Virus record (IMG/VR): IMGVR_UViG_3300023222_000558 | Location: 1-39,658 of that record | DNA length: 39,658 nucleotides | Direction: 5' to 3' (one strand) | From: a virus | Shown: positions 1-7,940 of the stretch, in pieces | How positions within the stretch are numbered: position 1 is the stretch's first letter | Layout of the letters: every line of letters begins with the position of its first letter | The notes under the pieces: model-generated | The model's database searches: none | Seen by the model: the letters and a program-made list of their open reading frames with translations, nothing else | What the model was told of the DNA's origin: nothing | Made by a program: the position numbers and the translations under genes

Positions 1-366
1 ATGTATTCTAGAGAAATGAAAGCCTTGGTGTTCACAAAGTAGAGTTAGAGTATTTCCAGTTCCTCCAGATTCATCAGGCTTGAATTTTAGGACCTGGAGT
101 ACATCATCCGTGATAACTCCATTAGGATCTGTGAGTCGCATGTAAATTCTATCAAAAAATTCTATTTTTGGAAATGTGTTATTTCCGATTACTACACCTG
201 ATTTTAAGAATCTAGCAAATTTTCCATTTAGAATTATGCTAGCGTTAGAGATTTCTTCGTTTCCAGTCTCTTCATATTGGAGGTCTTCTAGCCATAGTTT
301 TAGATCAAAATCAGAGCCATGATCTTTCAGCACTAGAGTTAAGAGATAGCGATCATTTACTACCAT
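1..366 (-). CDS. Tail/baseplate protein, N-terminal part (runs off window edge)
   Basis: Starts with ATG overlapping the stop of the upstream tail gene (TAATG) and stays open for 122 codons to base 1. If the window is circular, it continues in frame into 39658..38963, giving 353 codons in one gene. The N-terminus (MVVNDRYLLTLVLKDHGSD) begins as a beta-rich structural protein and contains no enzyme motif. Its position after the small tail genes and before the long fibre gene suggests a tail hub, baseplate or fibre-attachment role; this is inference from order only. Confidence 0.7.
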   Translation of the reverse strand, partial: MVVNDRYLLTLVLKDHGSDFDLKLWLEDLQYEETGNEEISNASIILNGKFARFLKSGVVIGNNTFPKIEFFDRIYMRLTDPNGVITDDVLQVLKFKPDESGGTGNTLTLLCEHQGFHFSRIH

Positions 367-872
367 TATGTTCCTTTACCTTTAGATAGAATTAGGGTAA
401 ATTCTATAGCGTTAGGATCAGCTTCTAGAATATCGAATGTTAAACTACGCATTTCCATTCCTTTAGTGGCGTCAGCAGCTTGAGATAGTTTAGGTGCTCT
501 GTCCATATCAAAAGCGAATCTACCAAACGGCATATCCGTAGATTCTTGACCTTCATCCTCCTCATTCCAGTCTACGAGATTATTCATAAAAATATTAGAA
601 ATTAGGTCAGCTCTTGATATTACACCTTTAATCTCAGTTACAGACTCATCTAATCCAGTGTCTTGTTGCTCGCTGAGGTTTTCGTTTGGGTTATCATGTT
701 TAGCTACGTCTCTAGGTGTGCCTATTCTAAAGCCTGTGGTCCATCCATTAGCTACGTTGTTATCAGTAGCATTTCCGTTAAATGTGAGTTTATCAGCAGA
801 GCTTAGTGAGCCAAAAGTATCAGAAGGAAGAGTTTTTCTAAAAATTCTAAATTCTCGAGCTTCAAATCCCAT
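366..872 (-). CDS. Putative tail protein, 168 aa
   Basis: A 168-residue acidic protein with no family I recognise. It is the first gene after the 35-bp tandem repeat array and is translationally coupled (TAATG) to the gene crossing the window edge. The 20-30 nt before the ATG are T/A-rich with a TATA-like stretch (TTTTTTAATACTTAA on the minus strand), which would suit a separate promoter with a leaderless start. The late-gene context makes a virion tail or baseplate component likely. Confidence 0.7.
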   Translation of the reverse strand: MGFEAREFRIFRKTLPSDTFGSLSSADKLTFNGNATDNNVANGWTTGFRIGTPRDVAKHDNPNENLSEQQDTGLDESVTEIKGVISRADLISNIFMNNLVDWNEEDEGQESTDMPFGRFAFDMDRAPKLSQAADATKGMEMRSLTFDILEADPNAIEFTLILSKGKGT

Positions 873-965
873 AAAAAATAGTAAATGATTAAGTATTAAA
901 AAATAGTTGTAAAAAGGTCCAAGCGTGGCTCTAAAGTCGACTTGAGAGGATGCTCGTAACCTACT

Positions 966-1111
966 GAATTATGAATTATTGTGTGCCTAATAAGGATTAT
1001 GAATTATGAATTATTGTGTGCCTAATAAGGATTATGAATTATGAATTATTGTGTGCCTAATAAGGATTATGAATTATGAATTATTGTGTGCCTAATAAGG
1101 ATTATGAATTA
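966..1111. repeat. Four tandem 35-bp iteron-like repeats plus partial fifth
   Basis: Units begin at 966, 1001, 1036 and 1071. They are identical and contiguous with no spacers; a six-base remnant of a fifth unit at 1106 supplies the stop codon of the minus-strand gene 1109-1840. Each unit contains the direct sub-repeat GAATTAT GAATTAT and the stretch GTGTGCCTAATAAGG. The array fills most of the 236-nt gap between two minus-strand late genes. Exact tandem iterons in an intergenic gap suggest a replication origin or protein-binding array; no function is shown. Confidence 0.9.
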
Positions 1112-1840
1112 CCATTTATATCCCTTTCTTATTTGCCATGATTCAATCTGATTAATTTCTCCTCTTCTCAGTACGTCATAGGAATTGATAGCTAGCTGAG
1201 GTTGAGTAGATCCAGATTCGGAGGTAAATATCACCTGTCTTCCTATGCCTACTTGTGTCTGTCTTCGTTGTAGTGGCCTAACCATTTTGATAAATTCATC
1301 TGTTACTATTCTTCTGAAATGTTTGTCTAATGGTGCTGATTGCATCATAGCTATTTCTAACATAGCCATACCAAATCCAGCAGTTAGTAGAGCAGCAGCT
1401 ACGGCAGGATTTGACAGTAAACCCATGATAAAGCCTCTAGGATTCATAAGCATCTGCATTCCTTCACCTACGCCAAATTCAGCGCCTCCTAGTTTTTCTA
1501 ATGCGCCTTTGAGTTTTTTCTCAATTTCTCCAGGCTCTAGCTCTGCTGCTAAATCATCTACTTGTTCTTTGAGATCGTCATGGATAGCCTGCCTAGTAGC
1601 TTCATCTGTGGCGTCTATATCGCCTTCAGCTAGAGGAGATAGATCAGATTTCTTGGAGGGGGTGCCCCTACCCCCCTTTTGTGGAATCTCCATACCTTCT
1701 TTAGCTTCAGGAGGGAGATCTTCTGCTGCTGCGTGCAGTTGTTCTAGTACATTCTGGAGCTGCTCTAGATTTCCTAGTTTAAACTCGAATGGTACAATAA
1801 TTTTATTTGATCCATCTATAGTAGAGGAATAATCAGACAT
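1109..1840 (-). CDS. Putative internal virion or short tape-measure-like protein, 243 aa
   Basis: Residues 20-115 are charged, helical and Glu/Lys/Leu-rich. A long hydrophobic segment near residues 134-166 (NPRGFIMGLLSNPAVAAALL) follows, then a basic C-terminal third. It lies just after the tail-completion-like genes, where a tape-measure protein is expected, but it is far shorter than usual tape measures. A short-tailed virion with an ejected internal protein would also fit. Codons 53-62 are formed by a GC-rich stretch (GGRGTP) that nearly repeats one beside the terminase. The stop codon lies in the tandem repeat array. Confidence 0.6.
   Translation of the reverse strand: MSDYSSTIDGSNKIIVPFEFKLGNLEQLQNVLEQLHAAAEDLPPEAKEGMEIPQKGGRGTPSKKSDLSPLAEGDIDATDEATRQAIHDDLKEQVDDLAAELEPGEIEKKLKGALEKLGGAEFGVGEGMQMLMNPRGFIMGLLSNPAVAAALLTAGFGMAMLEIAMMQSAPLDKHFRRIVTDEFIKMVRPLQRRQTQVGIGRQVIFTSESGSTQPQLAINSYDVLRRGEINQIESWQIRKGYKW
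1657..1680. repeat. GC-rich element, copy 1 (inside a coding region)
   Basis: GGGGGTGCCCCTACCCCCCT in an otherwise AT-rich genome. It matches the element at 22684-22707 at 19 of 20 positions in the same orientation. It lies in the 1109-1840 gene and keeps the frame open, encoding GGRGTP. Confidence 0.8.
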
Positions 1841-2033
1841 TTTGACCTTTAATTAATTTCTTCATATCTATAATTTGAGGTTTAAGTTGTTTCTTATCAC
1901 AGCAGTTCCTACAAGCTGGTTTCTTTCTTCTAGTTAATAGTCCATCTTTGAAGATATCTATTACATTTCCACATTTTGAGCATTTATAGAATCTATTCAA
2001 AGCTATTCTCTTGTAGGTAATGAGTGGCTCCAT
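1833..2033 (-). CDS. Small zinc-ribbon protein, 66 aa
   Basis: Two Cys pairs (YKCSKCG, then CRNCC) about 24 residues apart form a classic zinc ribbon, followed by a basic tail. The stop overlaps the start of the next gene. The start is uncertain. ATG at 2033 overlaps the upstream gene by 41 nt, whereas TTG at 2000 would overlap by only 8 nt, as is typical here, and would place the ribbon at the N-terminus. It may bind nucleic acid or another protein. Confidence 0.65.
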   Translation of the reverse strand: MEPLITYKRIALNRFYKCSKCGNVIDIFKDGLLTRRKKPACRNCCDKKQLKPQIIDMKKLIKGQNV

Positions 2034-2514
2034 TGATAAGGTTTTCAGCCCATTTATCGACAAATCCCCAATTTTTAAGGGACGCTAGCATGTTATAGCC
2101 ACGAAAACCAGGATGCTTCACAGGCTTAAATTGATGATAGCCTATGTGGACTCCTCCAGGAACAGGCCACGCTAGCCAAGGATTTCCATAGATATCATGA
2201 GGTGCCGTACCAAATTCTAGAAATACGTTTAATGGTTCATTGAATGGGCCAGGAATAAAGTTAATCACAAAAGCAAGTTGAAGAGGTCCTAGTTTGATAA
2301 TATGTAACGAGTCGATATAGCGTTGAGCGTGCTTTCTACTACTAGCGAGACTCTTCATAGGATCTAGAATATCTCTAATTGCATAGTCTACCATATTACG
2401 ATCTATCCAGTCAGCAGCTCGAATAGGAGCGGATTCTAATCTTAGAGAGGCTAAACTTAGAGCGTCGAAGGTGTCTCCACTATCAGAGTAGATAGTACCA
2501 AAAGGAGAGCTCAA
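1993..2514 (-). CDS. HK97 gp10-like tail-completion (neck) protein
   Basis: The 173-residue protein carries the pattern of the HK97 gp10/tail-completion family near its middle: VFLEFGTAPHDI, a short loop, then HPGFRG. That family forms the interface between connector and tail. It overlaps the preceding gene by 4 nt and sits among structural genes in the expected place. Assignment is from motif and order. Confidence 0.7.
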   Translation of the reverse strand: MSSPFGTIYSDSGDTFDALSLASLRLESAPIRAADWIDRNMVDYAIRDILDPMKSLASSRKHAQRYIDSLHIIKLGPLQLAFVINFIPGPFNEPLNVFLEFGTAPHDIYGNPWLAWPVPGGVHIGYHQFKPVKHPGFRGYNMLASLKNWGFVDKWAENLINGATHYLQENSFE

Positions 2515-2969
2515 ATCGTAGAGGATATGACAGGATCGTTATCAATAATGACTAGTGATAATTTAGCGATAGTTTCACCTTCAGCGCCACTAAATAGTCT
2601 TAATTCTTCGGCCTTACATTCCATAGTTTGAGTAGCTACTCCTGGAGAGGCGTTTCTATCAGTTCCTACTAGAAAGAATTTGTTTTGAGGGACTTCTCCA
2701 CTGTTGGCGTTTCTCTGTAACATGGTATTCCAGTCGGAGCCTCCAGATCCTAGCTCTGTAGTGGTATAAGCAAATTCTAATAATAATCGATCATCAGATA
2801 ACATTGTAAAATAAACGGGCCCTGCGCCTGTAGCAAGTCTCTTTTGGGCTGATCTATATACTGCCTCTTTTCTAGTGGCCATAATGTATTGATTAGATGC
2901 ACTCACAGAAGTTAGATAAACTCGAAAAGCGTTAGCATTAACTATCCTTGGTTTACTGCCTAAAGTCAT
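2511..2969 (-). CDS. Putative tail protein, 152 aa
   Basis: I chose the ATG at 2969 because it overlaps the preceding stop as TAATG; an upstream in-frame start at 3020 would overlap that gene by 52 nt. The protein is beta-rich (FRVYLTSVSA, RLLLEFAYTTTEL) and ends in DNDPVISSTI. I recognise no family. Its place between the terminator-like gene and the gp10-like gene suggests a tail or adaptor component. Confidence 0.65.
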   Translation of the reverse strand: MTLGSKPRIVNANAFRVYLTSVSASNQYIMATRKEAVYRSAQKRLATGAGPVYFTMLSDDRLLLEFAYTTTELGSGGSDWNTMLQRNANSGEVPQNKFFLVGTDRNASPGVATQTMECKAEELRLFSGAEGETIAKLSLVIIDNDPVISSTI

Positions 2970-3916
2970 TACGCAATAGTTTCTATCGTAGGTTTTAATA
3001 TTTTCGCGGTAATTTCCCAAGTTTTTAGAGTGGACATTGGACTAGGTTTTCTTATCTCAGTGACTAGACAGAGAGTGGTTTCTGTGTAGAGCTTGCTGTT
3101 AGTATTGGAATATGTCTGAACTATTGCAGCTTCTATTAGTTCTCCGTTTTGTTGTCTTTTGTAGATTTGATTGATTTTACTAGCATCATTTCCTATATCG
3201 TCTTCAGTAAAATAGGATTTCATTATTATAAGACCTGAGAATCTTCCTGCATAAAATAGAGGAATACCAACTCCATCAAGATTAGAAGTAACATCTAATT
3301 CACGAATCCTATGGCCTTGAGTTCCTGTAATATCAAAAACTTCTACAAAATCACGATCAGTAGTAGGAGGGTTATCCATGTTAAGAGACTCTGATAAATC
3401 AAAAAATACACCTCTATCAAAAGTATTGAATGTTTTGTTATTTCTTGAGATTATTCTAGTTAATGACAGGCGTAATTCTCTAACGATATATGGATCTTGA
3501 TCAGGTTGATTAATTTTGTCATTATCAGACCAAGTTAGATCACTAGCGAAAAATAGACCTGTTGCAGTTTGAGGATTAAATACAGTTTTGAGAATAGTTT
3601 CTATCTCGGTCTCCATTAATTCCGTATCTGACTCGGAGATATCCCAGTCTGCTCTAGTGGTACCTTGCAGTTTGTATATTATTCTAATGAGAAATTCATC
3701 AGTTTCATTAGTGTAAAATTCAGTATTTCTCTGAGTAACTAGAGGAGTAGATTTGATAACTTCTATTGCTTTTGATTCTATCTTCTCTTCGAGCTGTTCT
3801 CTTGAGAAGAAAAATACTGGCCTTGGAGTGTTTGTTGTGCCATCTTTAGCTAGCCTGCCTGTGAGGGACCATTGAGCAAATAAGATATTTTTGAGCGTTT
3901 CAGCTTGATAAGACAT
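2969..3916 (-). CDS. Putative tail terminator/adaptor-like structural protein, 315 aa
   Basis: A 315-residue protein; residues 1-170 have the alpha/beta look of head-tail joining proteins, with a long helix followed by strands such as EFLIRIIYKLQG. The C-terminal half is beta-rich with the repeated theme LRLSLTRI and WEITAKILK. It follows the connector-like gene by one nucleotide. The joining or tail role is inferred from position; no diagnostic motif is present. Confidence 0.6.
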   Translation of the reverse strand: MSYQAETLKNILFAQWSLTGRLAKDGTTNTPRPVFFFSREQLEEKIESKAIEVIKSTPLVTQRNTEFYTNETDEFLIRIIYKLQGTTRADWDISESDTELMETEIETILKTVFNPQTATGLFFASDLTWSDNDKINQPDQDPYIVRELRLSLTRIISRNNKTFNTFDRGVFFDLSESLNMDNPPTTDRDFVEVFDITGTQGHRIRELDVTSNLDGVGIPLFYAGRFSGLIIMKSYFTEDDIGNDASKINQIYKRQQNGELIEAAIVQTYSNTNSKLYTETTLCLVTEIRKPSPMSTLKTWEITAKILKPTIETIA

Positions 3917-4303
3917 TTAGTTATTTCCTAGACCATTTCCCTGACGTACACTTCCAGTAGTAAATTGGAATTGATCATCCCCTACAGAGATTCCGTCGTC
4001 AGTAACATTCTGAAGCGAGCTTCTAATGTGGGTTTTAATGTCAGCTCTTGCGTAACTGTAAGGCTTTTCAGCGTGGGATTTAGTGTTAAGAAGAGTATAT
4101 TTTCCTGCTGCGAAATTTTCTATTAGTTGTTGTTGTCTTTTTGTTGGATTTGTGAGAGGTTGTTGGCCTGCTAGTTGGAGTTGTTCGTTCATAAAGGTCC
4201 GTCCATCCTCTAGATATTGCATTAACTTTCCATTAGAATTATCAGTCTCGATATCTAGTTGATGCTTTAGATTAGCTAGAGTCCCTGGCTCATCGTCAGC
4301 CAT
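3917..4303 (-). CDS. Putative head-tail connector protein, 128 aa
   Basis: Mostly helical in the first 80 residues (ANLKHQLDIETDNSNGKLMQ to KYTLLNTKSHAEK), then a Gly/Gln-rich C-terminus. Size, helix content and location are what one expects of gp6-type adaptor proteins under the portal. The ATG overlaps the preceding stop at 4303. The family assignment is a guess from architecture. Confidence 0.55.
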   Translation of the reverse strand: MADDEPGTLANLKHQLDIETDNSNGKLMQYLEDGRTFMNEQLQLAGQQPLTNPTKRQQQLIENFAAGKYTLLNTKSHAEKPYSYARADIKTHIRSSLQNVTDDGISVGDDQFQFTTGSVRQGNGLGNN

Positions 4304-4644
4304 TACTGAGTAGCTCCTCTAGTTACTTGAAGAAAGAATTTTCTAACTGGCTTATTTTGAGTTAGTGACTCTCTAAATATTTGAATCCAATAATCTCCGT
4401 TAGTTGGTACTGGCTTAGATGCTGAGGGAATCCAGCCTAGAATCCCTTGAGAGAATAGAGTATCATCAATTTCAGGCTCACTCTCATCTAAATTAAAGAT
4501 ATTTGTAGAAAAATCAATAGTAGATAGTACGAATTTGACAGTAGGATAAACAGTTAGATCGTCAGGTTGACCGTCAGCTTTTAAGATTAGAAATTGGATA
4601 GTATCTCCAAATTGGCCATTAACTAATTGAAGGTCTGAGGTCAA
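4303..4644 (-). CDS. BppU-like N-terminal-domain virion protein, 113 aa
   Basis: The pattern 'GDTIQFLILKADGQPDDLT' followed by strand-rich segments and a final 'NGDYWIQIF' resembles the N-terminal domain of phage baseplate upper (BppU-like) proteins, a small beta-sandwich that anchors receptor-binding proteins. It lies between the KTLLFKH-repeat protein and the connector-like gene, so it may link a fibre to the virion. Similarity is judged by eye. Confidence 0.55.
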   Translation of the reverse strand: MTSDLQLVNGQFGDTIQFLILKADGQPDDLTVYPTVKFVLSTIDFSTNIFNLDESEPEIDDTLFSQGILGWIPSASKPVPTNGDYWIQIFRESLTQNKPVRKFFLQVTRGATQ

Positions 4645-4664
4645 AGCTATTCCTGTAATGATAT

Positions 4665-5285
4665 CTAACTAGATAAAAATTTCTGTGAATCTCTAGAGAA
4701 TAGTCTATCTATAATCTCTCCAGGAATAATTATTCCGTTTATGATGTGTTTGAATATGAGATTTTTAGCTACAGCTTGGATTAATCTGTGCTTGAATATG
4801 ATAGTTTTGGCGACTATTCCAGTGATTCCGTGTTTGAATATGATAGTTTTAGAGATTATATCTAAAAGAGTGTGTTTGAAGATTAGAGATTTTGAGACTA
4901 CTCCAATAATGACATGTTTGAAGAGTAGTGTTTTAGCTACAGGAACAGTGAGAAAATGTTTGAAGATTAGAGATTTTGAGACTACTCCGAATATTGTGTG
5001 TTTGAAGATTAGAGATTTTGAGACTACTGAGCCTATAGAATGTTTGAAGAGTAGCGTTTTAGCTACAGTTTGGACTATATCATGTTTGAAGAGTAGCGTT
5101 TTGGAGACTATTCCAAAAACTGTATGCTTGAAGAGTAAGGTCTTAGGAGCGAAAGTTAGAATAGTGTGTTTGAATGCTACAGTTTTTGGAGCTGGAGCTT
5201 GTATCTCATGCTTGAAGATTAGAGTTTTAGAGACGGCTGATAATTGAAATGGGATAATATTATGTCTCGTTGCTATAGTTGGCAT
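4665..5285 (-). CDS. 14-residue KTLLFKH repeat protein (fibre-like), 206 aa
   Basis: After a short N-terminus, about 12 consecutive 14-residue repeats fill residues 16-185. The consensus is roughly [IV]VSKTLLFKHxIxG, with Lys, Phe, Lys and His nearly invariant. A short non-repeat tail ends in DSQKFLSS. Alternating hydrophobic and basic residues suggest stacked beta strands, as in a beta-solenoid or trimeric fibre shaft. It sits among virion genes, 2 nt downstream of the preceding stop. I recognise no named family. The repeat also keeps the opposite strand open, which is a shadow. Confidence 0.8.
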   Translation of the reverse strand: MPTIATRHNIIPFQLSAVSKTLIFKHEIQAPAPKTVAFKHTILTFAPKTLLFKHTVFGIVSKTLLFKHDIVQTVAKTLLFKHSIGSVVSKSLIFKHTIFGVVSKSLIFKHFLTVPVAKTLLFKHVIIGVVSKSLIFKHTLLDIISKTIIFKHGITGIVAKTIIFKHRLIQAVAKNLIFKHIINGIIIPGEIIDRLFSRDSQKFLSS

Positions 5286-5286
5286 A

Positions 5287-5613
5287 TCAAGCCTTGAGTA
5301 ACTCCCAACCTATAGTTCTAAATGTGCCTTCAGTGGATTGAGTGCAAGATACTCTATATTTGTCTGTGGCTGTCCAGTTCAAAACTAGAGCTGGATCATC
5401 CTGAGGTCCTACTACTCTAATAGTTCTAGTTATTTTACGTGCTGCTATATTAGGATCATTCATCTCAATTTTGACTATAATTTCTTCATTTCCTTGTAGT
5501 TCATCAAAAAAGATTGTTGGTTGATAGCTTTGAAGGACAGTCTTTTCAGGAAAGAGGAATTGTTCTGAGCCATTCATAAGTAAAGTATCAAAAGAGTCTC
5601 TTGTTACTGTCAA
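5287..5613 (-). CDS. Putative structural protein, 108 aa
   Basis: A small beta-rich protein (RKITRTIRVVG, DDPALVLNWTATDKYRVSCT) of the size of a single immunoglobulin-like domain. The start overlaps the preceding stop by 4 nt and the stop precedes the repeat fibre gene by 2 nt, so the three are probably co-translated. The function is unknown; a fibre cap or adaptor is plausible from context. Confidence 0.6.
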   Translation of the reverse strand: MTVTRDSFDTLLMNGSEQFLFPEKTVLQSYQPTIFFDELQGNEEIIVKIEMNDPNIAARKITRTIRVVGPQDDPALVLNWTATDKYRVSCTQSTEGTFRTIGWELLKA

Positions 5614-6155
5614 TTTACAGATACTCCACTTTCTTTAGTATCGTGGGTGTCAGGTGTAACCACATTTACTGCGTGAGTGTCTGTACCTTTAATGAAAAAT
5701 AATTGTGCAGTTATTGCACCAAAGGCAGCAGCATCATCTTCTACTAGAGTGTAGTCAAATGTTCCAGTAGATGGATTTGCATCAACAAATATGTGCACAT
5801 CTGCTTCTAAGGAATTAGAATCTTGTGCGACAAGTGAGAAAGTGTCAATAGTTGTCGTATCTCTTTTTAAGAGCCAATCTTTGGTAGAATTAGTAGCAAC
5901 AGAAATAACATTTGCAGCAGCCACTATTATGATTAAAACACTTTTTTCTGTAGGTGTTGTAATAGTTGAAAATGTTATCTTTGCAACACCTTCATTAGGG
6001 TTTTGAAAGAGACCAGATACAGAGGAAGTGGGAGTTGTTGCTTGTGTTTGGGTTTGACCTGAATCTAAATCCTTAGACATTACAAGATCTCCTCCTAGAT
6101 CAGTAATCTCGTTAGCTCCATCTAATCGATCTTTTGCGTTAATTGCTACACTCAT
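5610..6155 (-). CDS. Putative virion protein, 181 aa
   Basis: Ser/Thr/Asp-rich and beta-strand-rich, with segments such as SVLIIIVAAANVISVATNS and TFDYTLVEDDAAAFGAITAQ. Low Cys and high Thr/Asp content are typical of exposed virion proteins. It overlaps its neighbours by 4 nt on both sides, inside the tail/fibre cluster. No family recognised. Confidence 0.6.
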   Translation of the reverse strand: MSVAINAKDRLDGANEITDLGGDLVMSKDLDSGQTQTQATTPTSSVSGLFQNPNEGVAKITFSTITTPTEKSVLIIIVAAANVISVATNSTKDWLLKRDTTTIDTFSLVAQDSNSLEADVHIFVDANPSTGTFDYTLVEDDAAAFGAITAQLFFIKGTDTHAVNVVTPDTHDTKESGVSVN

Positions 6156-6505
6156 AATCTAGTCTCTCTCCTTTGGTTTATACCTATATCTACAGAGCCA
6201 GCAGCAGCACTAGATAAAGTGATTTTGATATCTTCTCCTCCTCCATCTAACACATAGATTAAGGCTTGGAGTGAATTATCAAAATTAGCAGGAAAATCTT
6301 TCTTTGAGCTATTTCGATTAGTTACTCCGTTAATGGTTTCTTTTACCTTGATTACTGTGGGATCTACTAGAAGAGTGGCGTCTATGTGAATTATAATCTT
6401 ATCTTTTAAATTAGTAAATGAGATAAAGTCTACGTCTGAGCCTGTGGCTATATAGGCTATAGCCTTGCTAATAAAAGTGGTTTTTACTTCTCCTCCGTCG
6501 ACCAT
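6152..6505 (-). CDS. Putative virion protein, 117 aa
   Basis: A compact beta-rich protein (DFISFTNLKDKIIIHIDATLL, GGGEDIKITLSSAAAG). The final part resembles that of the preceding virion protein in style, suggesting paralogous surface domains, but I cannot prove homology by eye. It is coupled to the 5610-6155 gene by a 4-nt overlap. Confidence 0.55.
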   Translation of the reverse strand: MVDGGEVKTTFISKAIAYIATGSDVDFISFTNLKDKIIIHIDATLLVDPTVIKVKETINGVTNRNSSKKDFPANFDNSLQALIYVLDGGGEDIKITLSSAAAGSVDIGINQRRETRL

Positions 6506-6517
6506 TTAGATCAACTC

Positions 6518-6886
6518 CTAAACATCTAACTTCTTCCAGATATCATATGCAACGGAAGAAGGATCGATATTGATTTTACCAGTATAGGTTTGTTTACATT
6601 TTCTACATTTGATGGAATTAGAATCACAGATAGGACGAAAATTAACACTTGCACATTTGACCTCCATACCATTTTTCTTAATTAAATTGGTGCATGGGAC
6701 TGAAAATATAGGAACAGTTGTAAATTGAAGAGCTGCTATCCATTCCTCTCCTTTAGCATCAAATCCAATGTAGAGTTTTTCTTTATCACTCCACTTTAAT
6801 TCTAAATTATTTTGATTATAGATTTTATTTGGTGCTTTAGCATAGTCTACGGCTAGTCTTTTTTTAAGATAATCTCTCAGACTCAT
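6518..6886 (-). CDS. Small Cys-rich zinc-binding protein, 122 aa
   Basis: The C-terminal half carries Cys residues spaced VPC, KCASV, PIC and a final KCRKCKQ pair, consistent with one or two zinc sites; the N-terminus is basic and helical (LRDYLKKRLAVDYAKA). It is coupled to the upstream LAGLIDADG gene by a 4-nt overlap. Both probably form an accessory insertion within the virion gene block. Function unknown. Confidence 0.6.
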   Translation of the reverse strand: MSLRDYLKKRLAVDYAKAPNKIYNQNNLELKWSDKEKLYIGFDAKGEEWIAALQFTTVPIFSVPCTNLIKKNGMEVKCASVNFRPICDSNSIKCRKCKQTYTGKINIDPSSVAYDIWKKLDV

Positions 6887-7389
6887 GGTAGTTTTACCTT
6901 CAGTTCTTCGTTATAAGATTTTTTGCAGAAAGTAACTAATTCAAAATCTCTTGAGTTGTAGAGTTTAGATCTTCTGTGAACTTTATCATCTTTGGTTATT
7001 CTACCTTTTGCAAATTCTAGAACAGCTATAGCTCTGTCTCTTTTTACTGTCATGTATGGGATTATTTTTTCTAGAAATGGAATTATATGGATTGGGCTTC
7101 GCCATACTGACTGAAATGTATCTTTTCTAGTGGTTATTATTCCTCTTGAAACTTGACCAGCTCTTCCATTAAATGTTACTCTATACGGTACTTCCATTAT
7201 GGTAGCGACTCTTTGTAAGAGTTCTATGTTTTGATTAGTAAGACCCACATACGCTATAATTCTGTGAGAATTATTATCTTTTCTAATAGTTGAGATTAAT
7301 CCTACCCAGCCGTCAGTTTCGATTATTGCTGCTACATAGGCATATTTAGTTTGATCGGACCATTCATCAATATCAATTTTAGTAATCAC
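6883..7389 (-). CDS. LAGLIDADG-family endonuclease-like protein
   Basis: Residues 18-31 (YVAAIIETDGWVGL) match the LAGLIDADG helix and its following acidic residue and glycine, and the spacing to later basic strands fits a single-motif homing endonuclease of 168 residues. Such enzymes cut long DNA sites, often as dimers. The ORF stands alone rather than inside an intron, and it overlaps the virion gene upstream as ATGA, so it is expressed as part of the late operon. A few family members act as RNA maturases or transcription factors instead. Confidence 0.75.
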   Translation of the reverse strand: MITKIDIDEWSDQTKYAYVAAIIETDGWVGLISTIRKDNNSHRIIAYVGLTNQNIELLQRVATIMEVPYRVTFNGRAGQVSRGIITTRKDTFQSVWRSPIHIIPFLEKIIPYMTVKRDRAIAVLEFAKGRITKDDKVHRRSKLYNSRDFELVTFCKKSYNEELKVKLP

Positions 7390-7901
7390 GGAAGGGTGTC
7401 GCCCTCCGCTTTTATAGTATATTGGTCTGCTGAAGTTGCAGCGCTAGCATTTACGATATATTTTACCCAGGTGCCTCTATTATCAGTAGGATCTAAAGAG
7501 CCTATTGATATTCCTGCTCCTTTATTTGCAGGCGTACTAAATGTCACGCCAGCAGGAGGAGTAATTTCTGAGGCTAGAGCCTCTATAGTGACGTTTTTAG
7601 CTTCAAGTGCTACTGCTATCTCTACTGAGGTATTTCCAGAGCTAGTTTGTGATTCAATCCAAAATACAGGTAAAGTCCAGGTTAAAGTAACATTAGTATT
7701 TTCATAATAATAGCCGTGATAAATTGTAATTCCAGTCGAAGCCTCTCCTGAGGTGATATCGTCCATATCATTATTATCAGTATCAGTAATTATGATACCT
7801 CCTACAGCCGTACTCATAGCGCCTCCAATAGAGTCATTAGGATTAGTGTTTGCAACGCCTCCAGAATATCTGAGATTAAGCTCAGCTTCAACTATAGCCA
7901 T
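7386..7901 (-). CDS. Phage-type virion structural protein, 171 aa
   Basis: The order of motifs matches a phage virion protein type I know from bacterial tailed phages: 'LRYSGGVANTNPNDSIGGAM' at the N-terminus, 'DDITSGEASTGITIYHGYYY' in the middle, and 'PPAGVTFSTPANKGAGISIG' with 'TWVKYIVNASAAT' at the end. The exact place in the particle is not known to me. It is the first of a run of coupled virion genes. Confidence 0.65.
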   Translation of the reverse strand: MAIVEAELNLRYSGGVANTNPNDSIGGAMSTAVGGIIITDTDNNDMDDITSGEASTGITIYHGYYYENTNVTLTWTLPVFWIESQTSSGNTSVEIAVALEAKNVTIEALASEITPPAGVTFSTPANKGAGISIGSLDPTDNRGTWVKYIVNASAATSADQYTIKAEGDTLP

Positions 7902-7940
7902 GAGGTGAATTTGTGATAAGTGTATTTAATATTTGAGATT

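Noticed and set aside
934-943. Palindrome AAGTCGACTT as operator
   Set aside because: Single short palindrome of restriction-site type with no repeat elsewhere; may be chance.
966-1111. CRISPR array
   Set aside because: The repeats are contiguous with no spacers and no cas genes are near.
4741-5247. Plus-strand ORF opposite the KTLLFKH repeats
   Set aside because: Repeat-driven shadow; the minus-strand frame fits the operon with 2-nt spacing.
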